NCBI GenBank assembly: GCA_030591725.1
Contig: JAUVAN010000004.1
Span: 1-40,973, forward strand
DNA length: 40,973 nt
From: Deltaproteobacteria bacterium
GTDB taxonomy: Bacteria > Myxococcota_A > Polyangia > JAAYKL01
Direction: 5' to 3'
In this document: piece after piece, positions 26,400 through 35,500 of the stretch
Layout of the letters: each line of letters opens with the position of its first letter
How positions within the stretch are numbered: the first letter of the stretch is position 1
The notes under the pieces: model-generated
Databases searched by the model: none
Seen by the model: only the letters and a program-made list of their open reading frames with translations
What the model was told of the DNA's origin: nothing
Made by a program: the position numbers and the translations under genes

Positions 26400-27968
26400 A
26401 TGTCTTATTCAAGATTGATGGTGCTGCTTTCGGTTCTGCTCACGGCTGTTTGGGTCAACTCGTGCGCCGATGATCCATCAAGCAAAGATGACGCGGGCAC
26501 CGACACGGACACAGATACGGATACCGACACGGACATCGATACGGATACCGATACGGTGGCCTCACCCACATTCGATCCCGTTGCAGGTACTTACACGGCC
26601 GACCAAGAGGTCGTCATCTCGACGACCTCCACGGAGGCGACCATCTACTACACGACCGACGGAAGCGATCCCACGAGCAGTTCGACCGAGTACACGGCAG
26701 TGATCCCGGTCGCCGGGGACGGGACCACGATGACCATCAGGGCCATCGCTGCAATGGATGGCATGCTGGATAGCACTGTTGCCGAGGCTGTCTACGATAT
26801 CGACTATGATGAAGTGGCAACGCCGGCATTCAGTCCGGCCGCAGGGCATGTTGATCTCGGAACCAGCATCACCATCACCACCACGACCAGTGGCGCGACA
26901 ATCTGGTACACGACCGGGGACGGCACTCAGCCGGATCCAACTTGTGGAACGGGGACGTCGGGCACCGATGGAACTGCTACGGCGGATGTGACCATCGATG
27001 TCGACCAGGTCATCAAGGCCATGGGTTGCCAGACAGGGTGGGTCGATTCGGCCGTCGCAGAATCCTCCTACACTGTCTTGAGGATCTATGTCGCCGACAT
27101 GAACAACGACCGGATCGTCCGCATGGATGACATGACTGGCACGGGCTGGACGGCGTTCGGAACGAACGGAAGTGGGACCAACCAGTTCCACGGCCCGTAC
27201 GATGTCGCACTGGATTCTCTGGACAGGATCTACATCCTCGACAGGAACAATAATCGGATCGTCCGCATGGATGATATGAGCGGGACGAACTGGACCGTCC
27301 TGTGCGACAACCCGCCGTCCGGGTGTTCGTCAGGAAGCGGAACCAATCAGTTCAGCTTCCCAGAGAGCCTGGCCATCGACGCGTCGGACAGGATCTTCGT
27401 CGCCGACACTGGTAACCATCGGATCGTTCGCATGGATGACCTGAGCGGGACGAACTGGACCGTGCTGTGCGACAGCCCGCCGTCCGGATGTACTGCGGGG
27501 AGTGGAACCAACCAGTTCGACTGGCCGAGCGCCATCTCCGTGACCACGGGAGGACAGATCTACATCAGCGACACTTACAACCACAGGCTCGTACGCATGG
27601 ACGACATGGATGGGACGAACTGGATCACCTTCGGCACCTATGGCACCGGAACAAACGAGTTCAATTATCCGTATGGCATCTTCGCCAACTCCAGTGGACA
27701 CATCTACGTCGGTGATGGAAACAGCGGGCGTGTCGTGAGCATGGATGACATGAGTGGGACGAACTGGAAATCCTACAGTGGTACTGACCCGCTGGACTAC
27801 ACGACTGACGTCTTCGTCGACTCCTATGGACGGTTGTACATCGTTGATAACGGTGTCGACTTCATCGCCCGCATGGATGACATGATGGGCCTGAACTGGA
27901 TAACCCTGGGTACGCTCGGAAGCGGGATCAATCAGTTCATCGATCCGCGGGGTGTATTTGTGAGGTAG
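26400..27968 (+). CDS. lipoprotein with (DT)n linker, two chitobiase-C-terminal-like domains and an NHL-like beta-propeller
   Basis: Lipobox-like VLLTAVWVNSC; DTDTDTDTDTDIDTD linker; two FDPVAGTYTADQEVVISTTSTEATIYYTTDGSDPT-type modules; six RxxRMDDMSGTNW...GTNQF...IYVADxxN repeats. Confidence 0.85.
   Translation: MSYSRLMVLLSVLLTAVWVNSCADDPSSKDDAGTDTDTDTDTDTDIDTDTDTVASPTFDPVAGTYTADQEVVISTTSTEATIYYTTDGSDPTSSSTEYTAVIPVAGDGTTMTIRAIAAMDGMLDSTVAEAVYDIDYDEVATPAFSPAAGHVDLGTSITITTTTSGATIWYTTGDGTQPDPTCGTGTSGTDGTATADVTIDVDQVIKAMGCQTGWVDSAVAESSYTVLRIYVADMNNDRIVRMDDMTGTGWTAFGTNGSGTNQFHGPYDVALDSLDRIYILDRNNNRIVRMDDMSGTNWTVLCDNPPSGCSSGSGTNQFSFPESLAIDASDRIFVADTGNHRIVRMDDLSGTNWTVLCDSPPSGCTAGSGTNQFDWPSAISVTTGGQIYISDTYNHRLVRMDDMDGTNWITFGTYGTGTNEFNYPYGIFANSSGHIYVGDGNSGRVVSMDDMSGTNWKSYSGTDPLDYTTDVFVDSYGRLYIVDNGVDFIARMDDMMGLNWITLGTLGSGINQFIDPRGVFVR
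26499..26556 (+). repeat. degenerate GA(C/T)AC(G/A) tandem repeat encoding Asp-Thr linker
   Basis: accgacacggacacagatacggataccgacacggac... in frame within the propeller lipoprotein. Confidence 0.7.
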
Positions 27969-27992
27969 CAACCCCGTCGGATTGTCACCCCA

Positions 27993-28034
27993 AAGTACAA
28001 ATGTCGGGTCCTCTCCCAAGTAGAAATGTCGGGT
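27993..28034. repeat. two 17-nt direct repeats (16/17 identical), 25-bp period
   Basis: AAGTACAAATGTCGGGT (27993-28009) and AAGTAGAAATGTCGGGT (28018-28034) in the intergenic region. Confidence 0.8.
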
Positions 28035-28042
28035 TCAGGCTA

Positions 28043-29227
28043 TTACAACTTCGCGAGGGTTTCGCCGACCCGTATGATGCCGGCTTCGATGGCGTCCATA
28101 GAGGTGGCGTAGGAGAACCTCAAATGCCCCGGCGCGCCGAAGGCCGAACCGGGCACGATGGCCACCTGGGCTTTCTCCAGAAGGAGGGTGGCCAGGTCGA
28201 CGTCAGTGACGTCGCCACCCATGCGTTCGAGCACTGCGGACACGTCCGGAAGAACGTAGAACGCGCCTTTCGGCGTCACGCACTCGACCCCTGGCATGGC
28301 ATCGAGTCCCTGCACCATGACGTCGCGACGGTCCCTGTACTCTCGCAGCCATTCCGGGAGGAAATCCGCCGGAGTGGTGATCGCTGCCAGCGCAGCTGCC
28401 TGGGCCATGGACGCCGGGTTCGACGTGGACTGACCCTGGATCTTGGACATGGCCTTGATAACGTCCGGATCGCCGATTCCCCAGCCGATTCGCCAGCCTG
28501 TCATGGCAAAGGTCTTGGAGACGCCGTCCACGACGAATACTCGCGCGCCACCGTCCGAGGCCACGGACAGGGGCGAGACGTGCCTGGCTCCATCGTAAAT
28601 GAGGTCGCGGTAGATCTCGTCGGTGATGATCCAGAGCCCCATTGACAGCGCCTTCTCGGTGATGGCCTCCGTGGCCTCTCTCGAGTAAAGTGCGCCGGTG
28701 GGATTCGACGGTGTGTTGATAACCACCGCCTTCGTCTTCGGACCGGCGATCTTCTCCAGATCCTGCGGTGTCAGGGTCCAGTTATTTTTTGCCGTGGTCC
28801 GCGAAAAGACGGGCTCGCCACCCGCAAGCAACACCTGATCCGGGTAGGAAACCCAGTATGGTGTAGGAATCACCACCTGGTCGCCGGGATCCAGCACAGC
28901 CTGGAAAAAACCGAAAAGCGCGTGTTTTGCGCCCACTGTGATGATCACCTGTTCCGGCTTGCAACTGACGGAACGAACCTCCTCACTTTGAGCCGCAACA
29001 GCCTGTCTGAGGTCCGGGATTCCCGCCACCGGCGTGTAGCGCGTCATCCCTTTATCGAGGGCCGTTTTTGCGGCCTCCACGATGTGCCCCGGCGTGGCGA
29101 AATCGGGCTCCCCCGCGCTGAACGAAATCACGTCCACGCCACGACTCCTGAGCTCCTGCGCCTTCTGCGTCACCGCCAGGGTCACCGAAGGCCTGATCTT
29201 ATCAAGTCGACTCGATGTCTTTGTCAT
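28043..29227 (-). CDS. class I pyridoxal-phosphate aminotransferase (aspartate aminotransferase-like)
   Basis: VISFSAGEPDFATPGHIVEAA, YTPVAGIPDLRQAVA, VINTPSNPTGALYSREA, VDGVSKTFAMTGWRIGW (PLP Lys). Confidence 0.95.
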   Translation of the reverse strand: MTKTSSRLDKIRPSVTLAVTQKAQELRSRGVDVISFSAGEPDFATPGHIVEAAKTALDKGMTRYTPVAGIPDLRQAVAAQSEEVRSVSCKPEQVIITVGAKHALFGFFQAVLDPGDQVVIPTPYWVSYPDQVLLAGGEPVFSRTTAKNNWTLTPQDLEKIAGPKTKAVVINTPSNPTGALYSREATEAITEKALSMGLWIITDEIYRDLIYDGARHVSPLSVASDGGARVFVVDGVSKTFAMTGWRIGWGIGDPDVIKAMSKIQGQSTSNPASMAQAAALAAITTPADFLPEWLREYRDRRDVMVQGLDAMPGVECVTPKGAFYVLPDVSAVLERMGGDVTDVDLATLLLEKAQVAIVPGSAFGAPGHLRFSYATSMDAIEAGIIRVGETLAKL

Positions 29228-29242
29228 GGCTCATTCTCCTTT

Positions 29243-30337
29243 TTAACGATCCCGTTCATATCTCAATCCAGTCGCGTAAACAATCGAGATGAACACGAGC
29301 ACCGTGGCCGCAGGTACGAGCGCTGCGGCCGGCGCGTCGATGATCCCGGCGTCGAGCAGATTTTCGCCAAGGCGCCCCGCCACGTGATAACCCAGAAAGA
29401 TGGCGGCTGCGACCCCGACGGCCATTCCACGACGTCGCCATTGCCCCCGAAAGGCGAGAAACATGGTCACGAGCGCCATGGCCATGAAGCCAACCGGACC
29501 ACCGATACGGCGCCACAGGGCATAGCTCCAACGAGAGGTCGACACTCCCCCGGGAGGATCGCCCAGCAGTCGCCCGGTAGTAACGGACATTACCCACGGA
29601 AGAAAACCCAGCCTCTCACCCAGCTCGTCGAGCACCGGAACACTCACCTCGAGCACCTCGAACCCGAGCGCTGCGGGTGGAACCCCGAGCCCGTTCTCCA
29701 TAAATGCATGACCGTCGCGAAGCTTCAGTTCGAGGGTCCGATCGCCCTGCTGGAATCTTGCCGTAGCCTCCCTCGCGATGATCTGGATCGCTCTGCCGTC
29801 CCGCCGGGCGTCCTCTACCAGAACCCCTTTGAAGGTTCCGTCATCCACCGCGTCCACGAACATGACGAGGCCCCGTGCGGGTTCCACAAATCGGCCCGGC
29901 TCCACGCTGCTCACCAGCGCCTGTCCTGCAATGTCCATGGCGATTTCCCGCAACGCCCGCTGGGATCTCGGCGCCGCTTCCAGCCAGATCCACGCGCTGG
30001 CGGCGGTCACCAGGATCCCCAGGAGACACGGCCCCACGATCAACCGCGCTCGGCCGATTCCCGCAGAGTCGAGCCCGGTGATCTCCCCTCGAGCCGACAT
30101 CCCCCCTGCCACCGCAAAGACCGAGATCGCAAAAGCGGGCGTCAGCGCCCATCCGATCACCGGACTCACCCGGAGACCCAGCGCGGCGGCCAGCTCCGAA
30201 GCGCCGGCGTGCGCGCCCGCGAAGACCGGCGCGATGCGAAGAAGTTGCGAGGCCAGAAAGACTACCGCTGCGCCGAAGAGCGAGGCGCCCATCCAGGGGA
30301 GCATCTGCCGAACGATGTACAGGCCGAGACGAAACAT
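29243..30337 (-). CDS. LptF/LptG family permease (YjgP/YjgQ)
   Basis: N-terminal TMs + periplasmic domain + three C-terminal TMs; ...VMSVTTGRLLGDPPGGVSTSRWSYALWRRIGGPVGFMAMALVTMFLAFR, VAAAIFLGYHVAGRLGENL. Confidence 0.8.
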   Translation of the reverse strand: MFRLGLYIVRQMLPWMGASLFGAAVVFLASQLLRIAPVFAGAHAGASELAAALGLRVSPVIGWALTPAFAISVFAVAGGMSARGEITGLDSAGIGRARLIVGPCLLGILVTAASAWIWLEAAPRSQRALREIAMDIAGQALVSSVEPGRFVEPARGLVMFVDAVDDGTFKGVLVEDARRDGRAIQIIAREATARFQQGDRTLELKLRDGHAFMENGLGVPPAALGFEVLEVSVPVLDELGERLGFLPWVMSVTTGRLLGDPPGGVSTSRWSYALWRRIGGPVGFMAMALVTMFLAFRGQWRRRGMAVGVAAAIFLGYHVAGRLGENLLDAGIIDAPAAALVPAATVLVFISIVYATGLRYERDR

Positions 30338-30462
30338 GGCTCAGGGTAACTCAGAATCGATGCCCGGATCGAGTGCGCAGGAATAAAGATAGTGGACAGG
30401 GGGCCAGCCTCTGGTATGAACCGGGTCTTCAATGAGTTCATTGATGAAAGGAGATTTTTCTC

Positions 30463-31101
30463 ATGAGCGCCAAGGAAATTATCTTAGAGATTGTCGGGCT
30501 GGATAACAAGATAAGCGACCTGATGGACCGGTTCGAGGATATTCCAATCGGGGAGCGGATCGACGCCCTGTCCGTGATTTGCGACGAGGCCATGAAATCC
30601 ACCGGCCAGGATGACAGGGTTCCCATGTTACTCGTTCGGGCCACGGACATGGTGAGCACCCTCGAGAAGGACGCGGCGTTGATTCTCTCAAGAGGGCTGG
30701 ACCATCCCAACATGGACATCAGACAGCTCTCGGGGGAGGCGCTCCTCGCGTTTAGTGACGGGGTCGTGGCCGAGATTCTCCCGGCCGTGGACAGCGCACT
30801 CGAGGCCGGCGGACACGCTGCGCAGGAGATGCCTTTCATTCTGGCCCTCATGGAAGATCCCGAAGCTTCCGGGCAAATAGCCCGGTTCCTGGATCTGGAA
30901 GACTCGGATGCGGTCGTCGCGGCGATCGAGGCCCTCGCCGAACTTGGCGATCCGGACACCATCCCCGCGCTGACCAGGCTGGCAGATGACAAGCGACCCG
31001 TCACGATCGATGGGGAGGACGATGAAGACCTGCTCGATTGGACCGTGGGCAAGCTCGCGCGAGAAGCAGTTGAGATGATCGGGGTAGAAGAAGAGGAGTA
31101 A
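30463..31101 (+). CDS. HEAT-repeat-like protein
   Basis: Alpha-helical repeats: DAVVAAIEALAELGDPDTIPALTRLADDKRP; starts 19 nt after GAAAGGAGA. Confidence 0.7.
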   Translation: MSAKEIILEIVGLDNKISDLMDRFEDIPIGERIDALSVICDEAMKSTGQDDRVPMLLVRATDMVSTLEKDAALILSRGLDHPNMDIRQLSGEALLAFSDGVVAEILPAVDSALEAGGHAAQEMPFILALMEDPEASGQIARFLDLEDSDAVVAAIEALAELGDPDTIPALTRLADDKRPVTIDGEDDEDLLDWTVGKLAREAVEMIGVEEEE

Positions 31102-31106
31102 GAGTC

Positions 31107-32021
31107 ATGAAGCGTGATTTTCTTTCCGTCACCGATTTCACGAGCGAAGAGATACGGGAAAACCTCAACCTGGCGATAGAGGTCAAGGCAAAGACCGCTC
31201 GCAACGAGTGCCCGAACGTGCTCAATGGCGGCGTGGGCGCCCTGATCTTTCACAAGGCATCGCTCCGAACCCGCTGTTCCTTCGAGGTGGGCTTTCGGCA
31301 GCTCGGCGGGCACACGGTCTACATCACCGACAAGGAGATCGAGCTGGGCAAGCGCGAGTCAGTGCACGATGTCGCAAAGGTCATGTCGCGTTACTTCTCG
31401 GTGATCTGCCTCCGCACGTTCTCCCACAACGATGTTGTGGAGCTGGCGAAACACTCGGATGTTCCGGTGGTGAACATGCTCACCGACCTGCTCCATCCGT
31501 GTCAGCTCATGGGGGACATGCAGACCATACTGGAGCACAAGGGAACCATCGATAACCTCAAGGTCGCCTATCTGGGCGACGGCAACAATCTGACCAACTC
31601 GTGGATGCGCATGGCCCAGCGCGTCCCCATGGATCTGCACATCGGAACTTCTCCACAGACCCTCCCCGACGCGAAGATCCTCGAGGAAACGAAAAAGATC
31701 GGGCTGTCTCAGGTAACGGTACACAACGAGGCGATCTCGGCGGTGAAGGACGCGGACGTTATCTACACGGACGTGTGGGCGTCCATGGGCGAGAAGGACA
31801 AGGCCGCCCTGCGCGGCGAGCAGCTGGCCGGTTTCCAGATCAACCCGGATCTCGTCGCTCATGCCAGGAAGGACGCCATCGTGATGCACTGTCTGCCTGC
31901 GGAGATCGGGCGAGAGATCACATCCGAGGTGATGTACAGCCCGCAGTCTGTGGTCTTCGACCAGGCGGAGAATCGCCTCCACGCACAGAAGGCCGTTCTC
32001 ATCAAAATCCTGGAGAGTTGA
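31107..32021 (+). CDS. argF: ornithine carbamoyltransferase
   Basis: SLRTRCSFEVG (STRTR-type carbamoyl-phosphate loop), HPCQLMGDM, DVWASMGEK, HCLPAEIGREITSEV. Confidence 0.9.
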   Translation: MKRDFLSVTDFTSEEIRENLNLAIEVKAKTARNECPNVLNGGVGALIFHKASLRTRCSFEVGFRQLGGHTVYITDKEIELGKRESVHDVAKVMSRYFSVICLRTFSHNDVVELAKHSDVPVVNMLTDLLHPCQLMGDMQTILEHKGTIDNLKVAYLGDGNNLTNSWMRMAQRVPMDLHIGTSPQTLPDAKILEETKKIGLSQVTVHNEAISAVKDADVIYTDVWASMGEKDKAALRGEQLAGFQINPDLVAHARKDAIVMHCLPAEIGREITSEVMYSPQSVVFDQAENRLHAQKAVLIKILES

Positions 32022-32037
32022 TCCAGAGGGGGGTCAC

Positions 32038-32826
32038 ATGAACTTTTCGACACTCTTGTTCAATGTCAAAGGCGGCGTCGCGGAGATCACCATCAATCGT
32101 CCGGACGCAAACAACTCCCTGGACCTTGCTTGCGCGAAAGATCTCATGGACGCGGCCATACGATGCGACACGGCTCCGGAGATACGCGCTGCTATCATCA
32201 CCGGTTCCAAAAACACCTTTTGCCCCGGCGGAGATCTCAAGTCGTTTTACGCTCACGCGGATCAGCTGACTTCACACCTGAAAGAGGTGACCACCTATCT
32301 CCACGCGGCGATCTCCCGATTTGCGCGAGGAGACGCCCCTGTCATCACTGCGGTCAACGGAGTCGCTGCCGGCGCGGGGTTCAGCCTGGCGTGCGTCGGC
32401 GACATCATCATCGCCGGGGAGTCGGCTCGGTTCACCAGTGCGTACACGGGAGTCGGGCTCAGCCCGGACGGGGCGCTTACCTATTTTCTTCCACGGATGG
32501 TAGGCGTCAAGCGAGCCCTGGAGCTCACGTTGACCAACCCGGTGTTGAGCGCGGATAAGGCCATGGAGTGGGGTATCGTCGCCCAGGTGGTAGCCGATGC
32601 CGAGCTTCTTTTCGAGGCGAGGATCCTCGCAAGCAAACTCGCGTCCGGGCCCACCAGGGCCTTCGGGGCAACGAAGCGACTCCTGCACTCGGGCTGCACT
32701 GAAACCCTGGAAACACAGATGGAGCTGGAGAGTCGCGCCCTCGCCTGCGCGGCAGATACAAAAGACGCACAATCGGGAATCGTCGCCTTCATCAATCGTC
32801 ACAAACCCGAGTTCTCAGGCAGTTAA
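32038..32826 (+). CDS. enoyl-CoA hydratase/isomerase family protein
   Basis: ITGSKNTFCPGGDLKSF, AVNGVAAGAGFSLACVGDIIIAGESARF, crotonase oxyanion-hole pattern. Confidence 0.93.
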   Translation: MNFSTLLFNVKGGVAEITINRPDANNSLDLACAKDLMDAAIRCDTAPEIRAAIITGSKNTFCPGGDLKSFYAHADQLTSHLKEVTTYLHAAISRFARGDAPVITAVNGVAAGAGFSLACVGDIIIAGESARFTSAYTGVGLSPDGALTYFLPRMVGVKRALELTLTNPVLSADKAMEWGIVAQVVADAELLFEARILASKLASGPTRAFGATKRLLHSGCTETLETQMELESRALACAADTKDAQSGIVAFINRHKPEFSGS

Positions 32827-33797
32827 TCGGCCGATCTCAAGAGATAATCCAACAATAGCGGGTTGAATCGCTCCCTCGCATCCACGTTCGGAGAGTGACC
32901 GGCGCCGTCCAGCACTCGCAAGCGAAGATCCGGAATCACCTGCTGCACGAAGTCGATATCTTCCCTGGTGACGTCCTCATCACCGGTGCCCCAGATCAGC
33001 ATCACCGGTTTTTTCAGCTCTCCCACTCGCCGGTACGCGTCGCGATAATCGCCCACGGCGTCGGTTCTGAACATGGAAATCACAGAGCGCTCGAATCCTT
33101 CGTAGGTAGTCTGGCGCACAAAGAGACGCTCGTAATAGCCCGGGTTCTTTTCCGCCGCTTTCCACAGGTTTGCGGCGCGACCCGTCAACGTATCCACCAT
33201 CACCGTGCGAACCAGAAACGGGCCCAGGATCGGTATCCCGCAGATTATGAACGGAGCGCGGTTTTCCACGGAATCCACCACGGGGGATACCAGGACGAGA
33301 CTACGGACGCGCCTGGGATAGGTCGAGGTGAAGTTGGTTGCTGTCGCGCCACCCATGGAGTGACCCACGAGATCAACCGGATCTTTCAACCCCAGAGCGT
33401 CGAGTAACTCTGTCAGTTGCCGCAGGTAGAGATCTCGATCGTATTCCACGTTCGGGCGGTCGGATCTGCCTCGGCCGAACTTGTCGTACCGAAGCACCCG
33501 AAACCCGGCTCCTACCAGATCGTCCATCTGAAAATCCCAGTCCCAGGCAGGGATCGTCGCGCCGTGTATCAGCACTACCAACGGCCCATCACGGGGACCG
33601 GCCAGCTCGTAACCTGTCACCCCGTCTCCGAGAGCCACGTAGGTGCCGCCGAGACTTTTTCGGGCCGCTTCGTCGAGATCGTTCACCTCCCGATCCGCCG
33701 CAATGTACCAGCCGGTCATGCCAAGCACAGCGAAACCAAGAATCACCGCCGCGAACCGTACCGAGGTGACTTTCTTGACGGTTTTGTTGTCAACCAT
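32823..33797 (-). CDS. alpha/beta hydrolase
   Basis: LVVLIHGATIPAWDW, VDLVGHSMGGATA (GxSxG), LDGAGHSPNVDARE; N-terminal TM. Start at MVDNKTVKK rather than the longer ORF start. Confidence 0.92.
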   Translation of the reverse strand: MVDNKTVKKVTSVRFAAVILGFAVLGMTGWYIAADREVNDLDEAARKSLGGTYVALGDGVTGYELAGPRDGPLVVLIHGATIPAWDWDFQMDDLVGAGFRVLRYDKFGRGRSDRPNVEYDRDLYLRQLTELLDALGLKDPVDLVGHSMGGATATNFTSTYPRRVRSLVLVSPVVDSVENRAPFIICGIPILGPFLVRTVMVDTLTGRAANLWKAAEKNPGYYERLFVRQTTYEGFERSVISMFRTDAVGDYRDAYRRVGELKKPVMLIWGTGDEDVTREDIDFVQQVIPDLRLRVLDGAGHSPNVDARERFNPLLLDYLLRSAD

Positions 33798-33864
33798 GAT
33801 GCTCAATGAATACAGTCTAATTAATCCTCGCACAATCGCGTGGAAGGGCGTTTGGGAGAAACCC

Positions 33865-34578
33865 ATGACAAATCTCATCACCATGTTCCTTGCCGTCGGG
33901 GCGATCGGTTTGCTCGCAGTTGGTTGCACAGGTGAGGACACAACTGTGGAAAACGGAGTTGCGGGCGACGTGGTTCCGGAGGTAGTGCCGAGCGGCGACG
34001 CAGGTCGCAGGTTGCTTTTTCAACTGCGCTGCGACGAGGGTCACGGTGGGATGTGCGGAGAGCTGGCCCTCATGTACAAGAAGGGATACGGAGGCATCAA
34101 GAGCGCTGCAAAGGCAAAGGAGTTCTACAGGAAGTCCTGTGATCTCGGTGTGGAGCAATCATGCGTGGACGTCGGCGTGGAGTTGACCTGGGAAAAGGAG
34201 CTCGAGATAGTCACCAGGGATTGTGAAAAGGGGAATCCTTTTTCCTGCAATAACATGGGATACATACTGTGGATGGGAAAAGAGGTGAAGCACGACTTGC
34301 CGGCGGCCCGAAAGGCGCTGACGAAGGCCTGCGACAGCGGTTACTCGGCGTCGTGCAGGGGTCTTGTCAAGATGTGGAACCTGGGTCTCGGCGGTCAGAA
34401 GGACGAAAAGAAAGCCAAGCAATACATAGCGAAGGCCAAAAAGGCGCTCGAGGCGGAGGAGGCGCGGAAGGCAAAGTACCTGCACATGATCCCAACCGAT
34501 AAACTCCCGGTGGGGAAACTCCGCAAGGGAACCCTGGAGCGCCCCCCCATGGAAGCGCGCTCCGGAAAAACCGACTAA
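33865..34578 (+). CDS. Sel1-repeat lipoprotein
   Basis: MTNLITMFLAVGAIGLLAVGC lipobox; LALMYKKGYGGIKSAAKAKEFYRKSCDLGVEQSC-type Sel1 repeats. Confidence 0.85.
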   Translation: MTNLITMFLAVGAIGLLAVGCTGEDTTVENGVAGDVVPEVVPSGDAGRRLLFQLRCDEGHGGMCGELALMYKKGYGGIKSAAKAKEFYRKSCDLGVEQSCVDVGVELTWEKELEIVTRDCEKGNPFSCNNMGYILWMGKEVKHDLPAARKALTKACDSGYSASCRGLVKMWNLGLGGQKDEKKAKQYIAKAKKALEAEEARKAKYLHMIPTDKLPVGKLRKGTLERPPMEARSGKTD

Positions 34579-34609
34579 ACGTACCCGCTTTTCAAACAAG
34601 GAGCATGAC

Positions 34610-35467
34610 ATGGATATTTTGATGATCGTAACCCTCGTCGGTATAAGCGTCGCCGGACTGGCGGCCATTCTCGCCATCTGGATGGAACGGGATCCCAGAC
34701 GCCCGGCCAAGTTCACCGCAGCGCTGTCCGTCCTCATACTCATGGCGACCGGCGTGATGATTCTCCAGTCCATCATCGACGAGAGGGATCAGGTGGAGAA
34801 GGAAAAGACTTCGGCGGCGAAGCAGGACAAGCTGGAGGGAGACATCGCCCGAATGATGCAAACCCTGGACAGACTCGCCACCGAGTCCGACGATCCGCAG
34901 CTCCAGGCCTTCATGGCGACGGAGCTCGAGGCCCAGGCCCGCACCAACCCCGAGGTGGTCCAGAAACTTGCACAGCGCTTCTCGGACAACGGAGATGATC
35001 CGGCGAAGAAGCTGGGCAAGCACCTGTCGAGTTCCGAGGTGGAGAAGATCGATCGAAAGGGACACCTCAAGGTCAAAAAGAAGACCAAGAAGAAAAAGAC
35101 GGACGACAAGAAGAAAGACAAGAAAAAGGAAAAGAAAAAGGAAAAGGACAAGAAGGACGCGAAGGACGCGAAGGACGGGGACACCCCGGCGGCGGCTCCC
35201 AGGGGGGCTTCTGCCCCGCGCGGCATCGCGATCCCGGTGGAGAGCGGGGACACCACTTCGGCGGTACCCGTGGGCGCTGTTGCCCCGCGCGGCATCGCGA
35301 TCTCCGTGGACGACGACAAAAAAAGCAAAAAGGAAAAGAAGAAGGCCAAGAAAAAAGCAAAGAAGGAAACGAAAAAGGCCAAGAAGAAGGCCAAAGACGC
35401 CAAGAAGAAGGCCAAGGACGCCAAGAAGAAGGCCAAGAAGAAGACTGGCGGGCTCTCGTTCCCGTAG
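34610..35467 (+). CDS. membrane-anchored protein with long Lys-rich, histone-tail-like C-terminus
   Basis: Two N-terminal TM segments (LMIVTLVGISVAGLAAILAIWM; ALSVLILMATGVMILQSII); two KKxKKKxK blocks separated by PRGIAI repeats. Confidence 0.75.
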   Translation: MDILMIVTLVGISVAGLAAILAIWMERDPRRPAKFTAALSVLILMATGVMILQSIIDERDQVEKEKTSAAKQDKLEGDIARMMQTLDRLATESDDPQLQAFMATELEAQARTNPEVVQKLAQRFSDNGDDPAKKLGKHLSSSEVEKIDRKGHLKVKKKTKKKKTDDKKKDKKKEKKKEKDKKDAKDAKDGDTPAAAPRGASAPRGIAIPVESGDTTSAVPVGAVAPRGIAISVDDDKKSKKEKKKAKKKAKKETKKAKKKAKDAKKKAKDAKKKAKKKTGGLSFP

Positions 35468-35487
35468 TAGCTCCTATCTCAAAAGTG

Positions 35488-35493
35488 TATAAT
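35488..35493 (+). promoter_or_regulatory. TATAAT -10-like element 7 nt upstream of the add start codon
   Basis: TATAAT-acaatat-ATG; no convincing -35 at 35465-35470. Confidence 0.4.
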
Positions 35494-35500
35494 ACAATAT

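Noticed and set aside
28922-30349. 475-aa + ORF opposite the aminotransferase and LptF/G gene
   Set aside because: Spans two minus-strand genes, Arg/His/Pro-rich, no domain.
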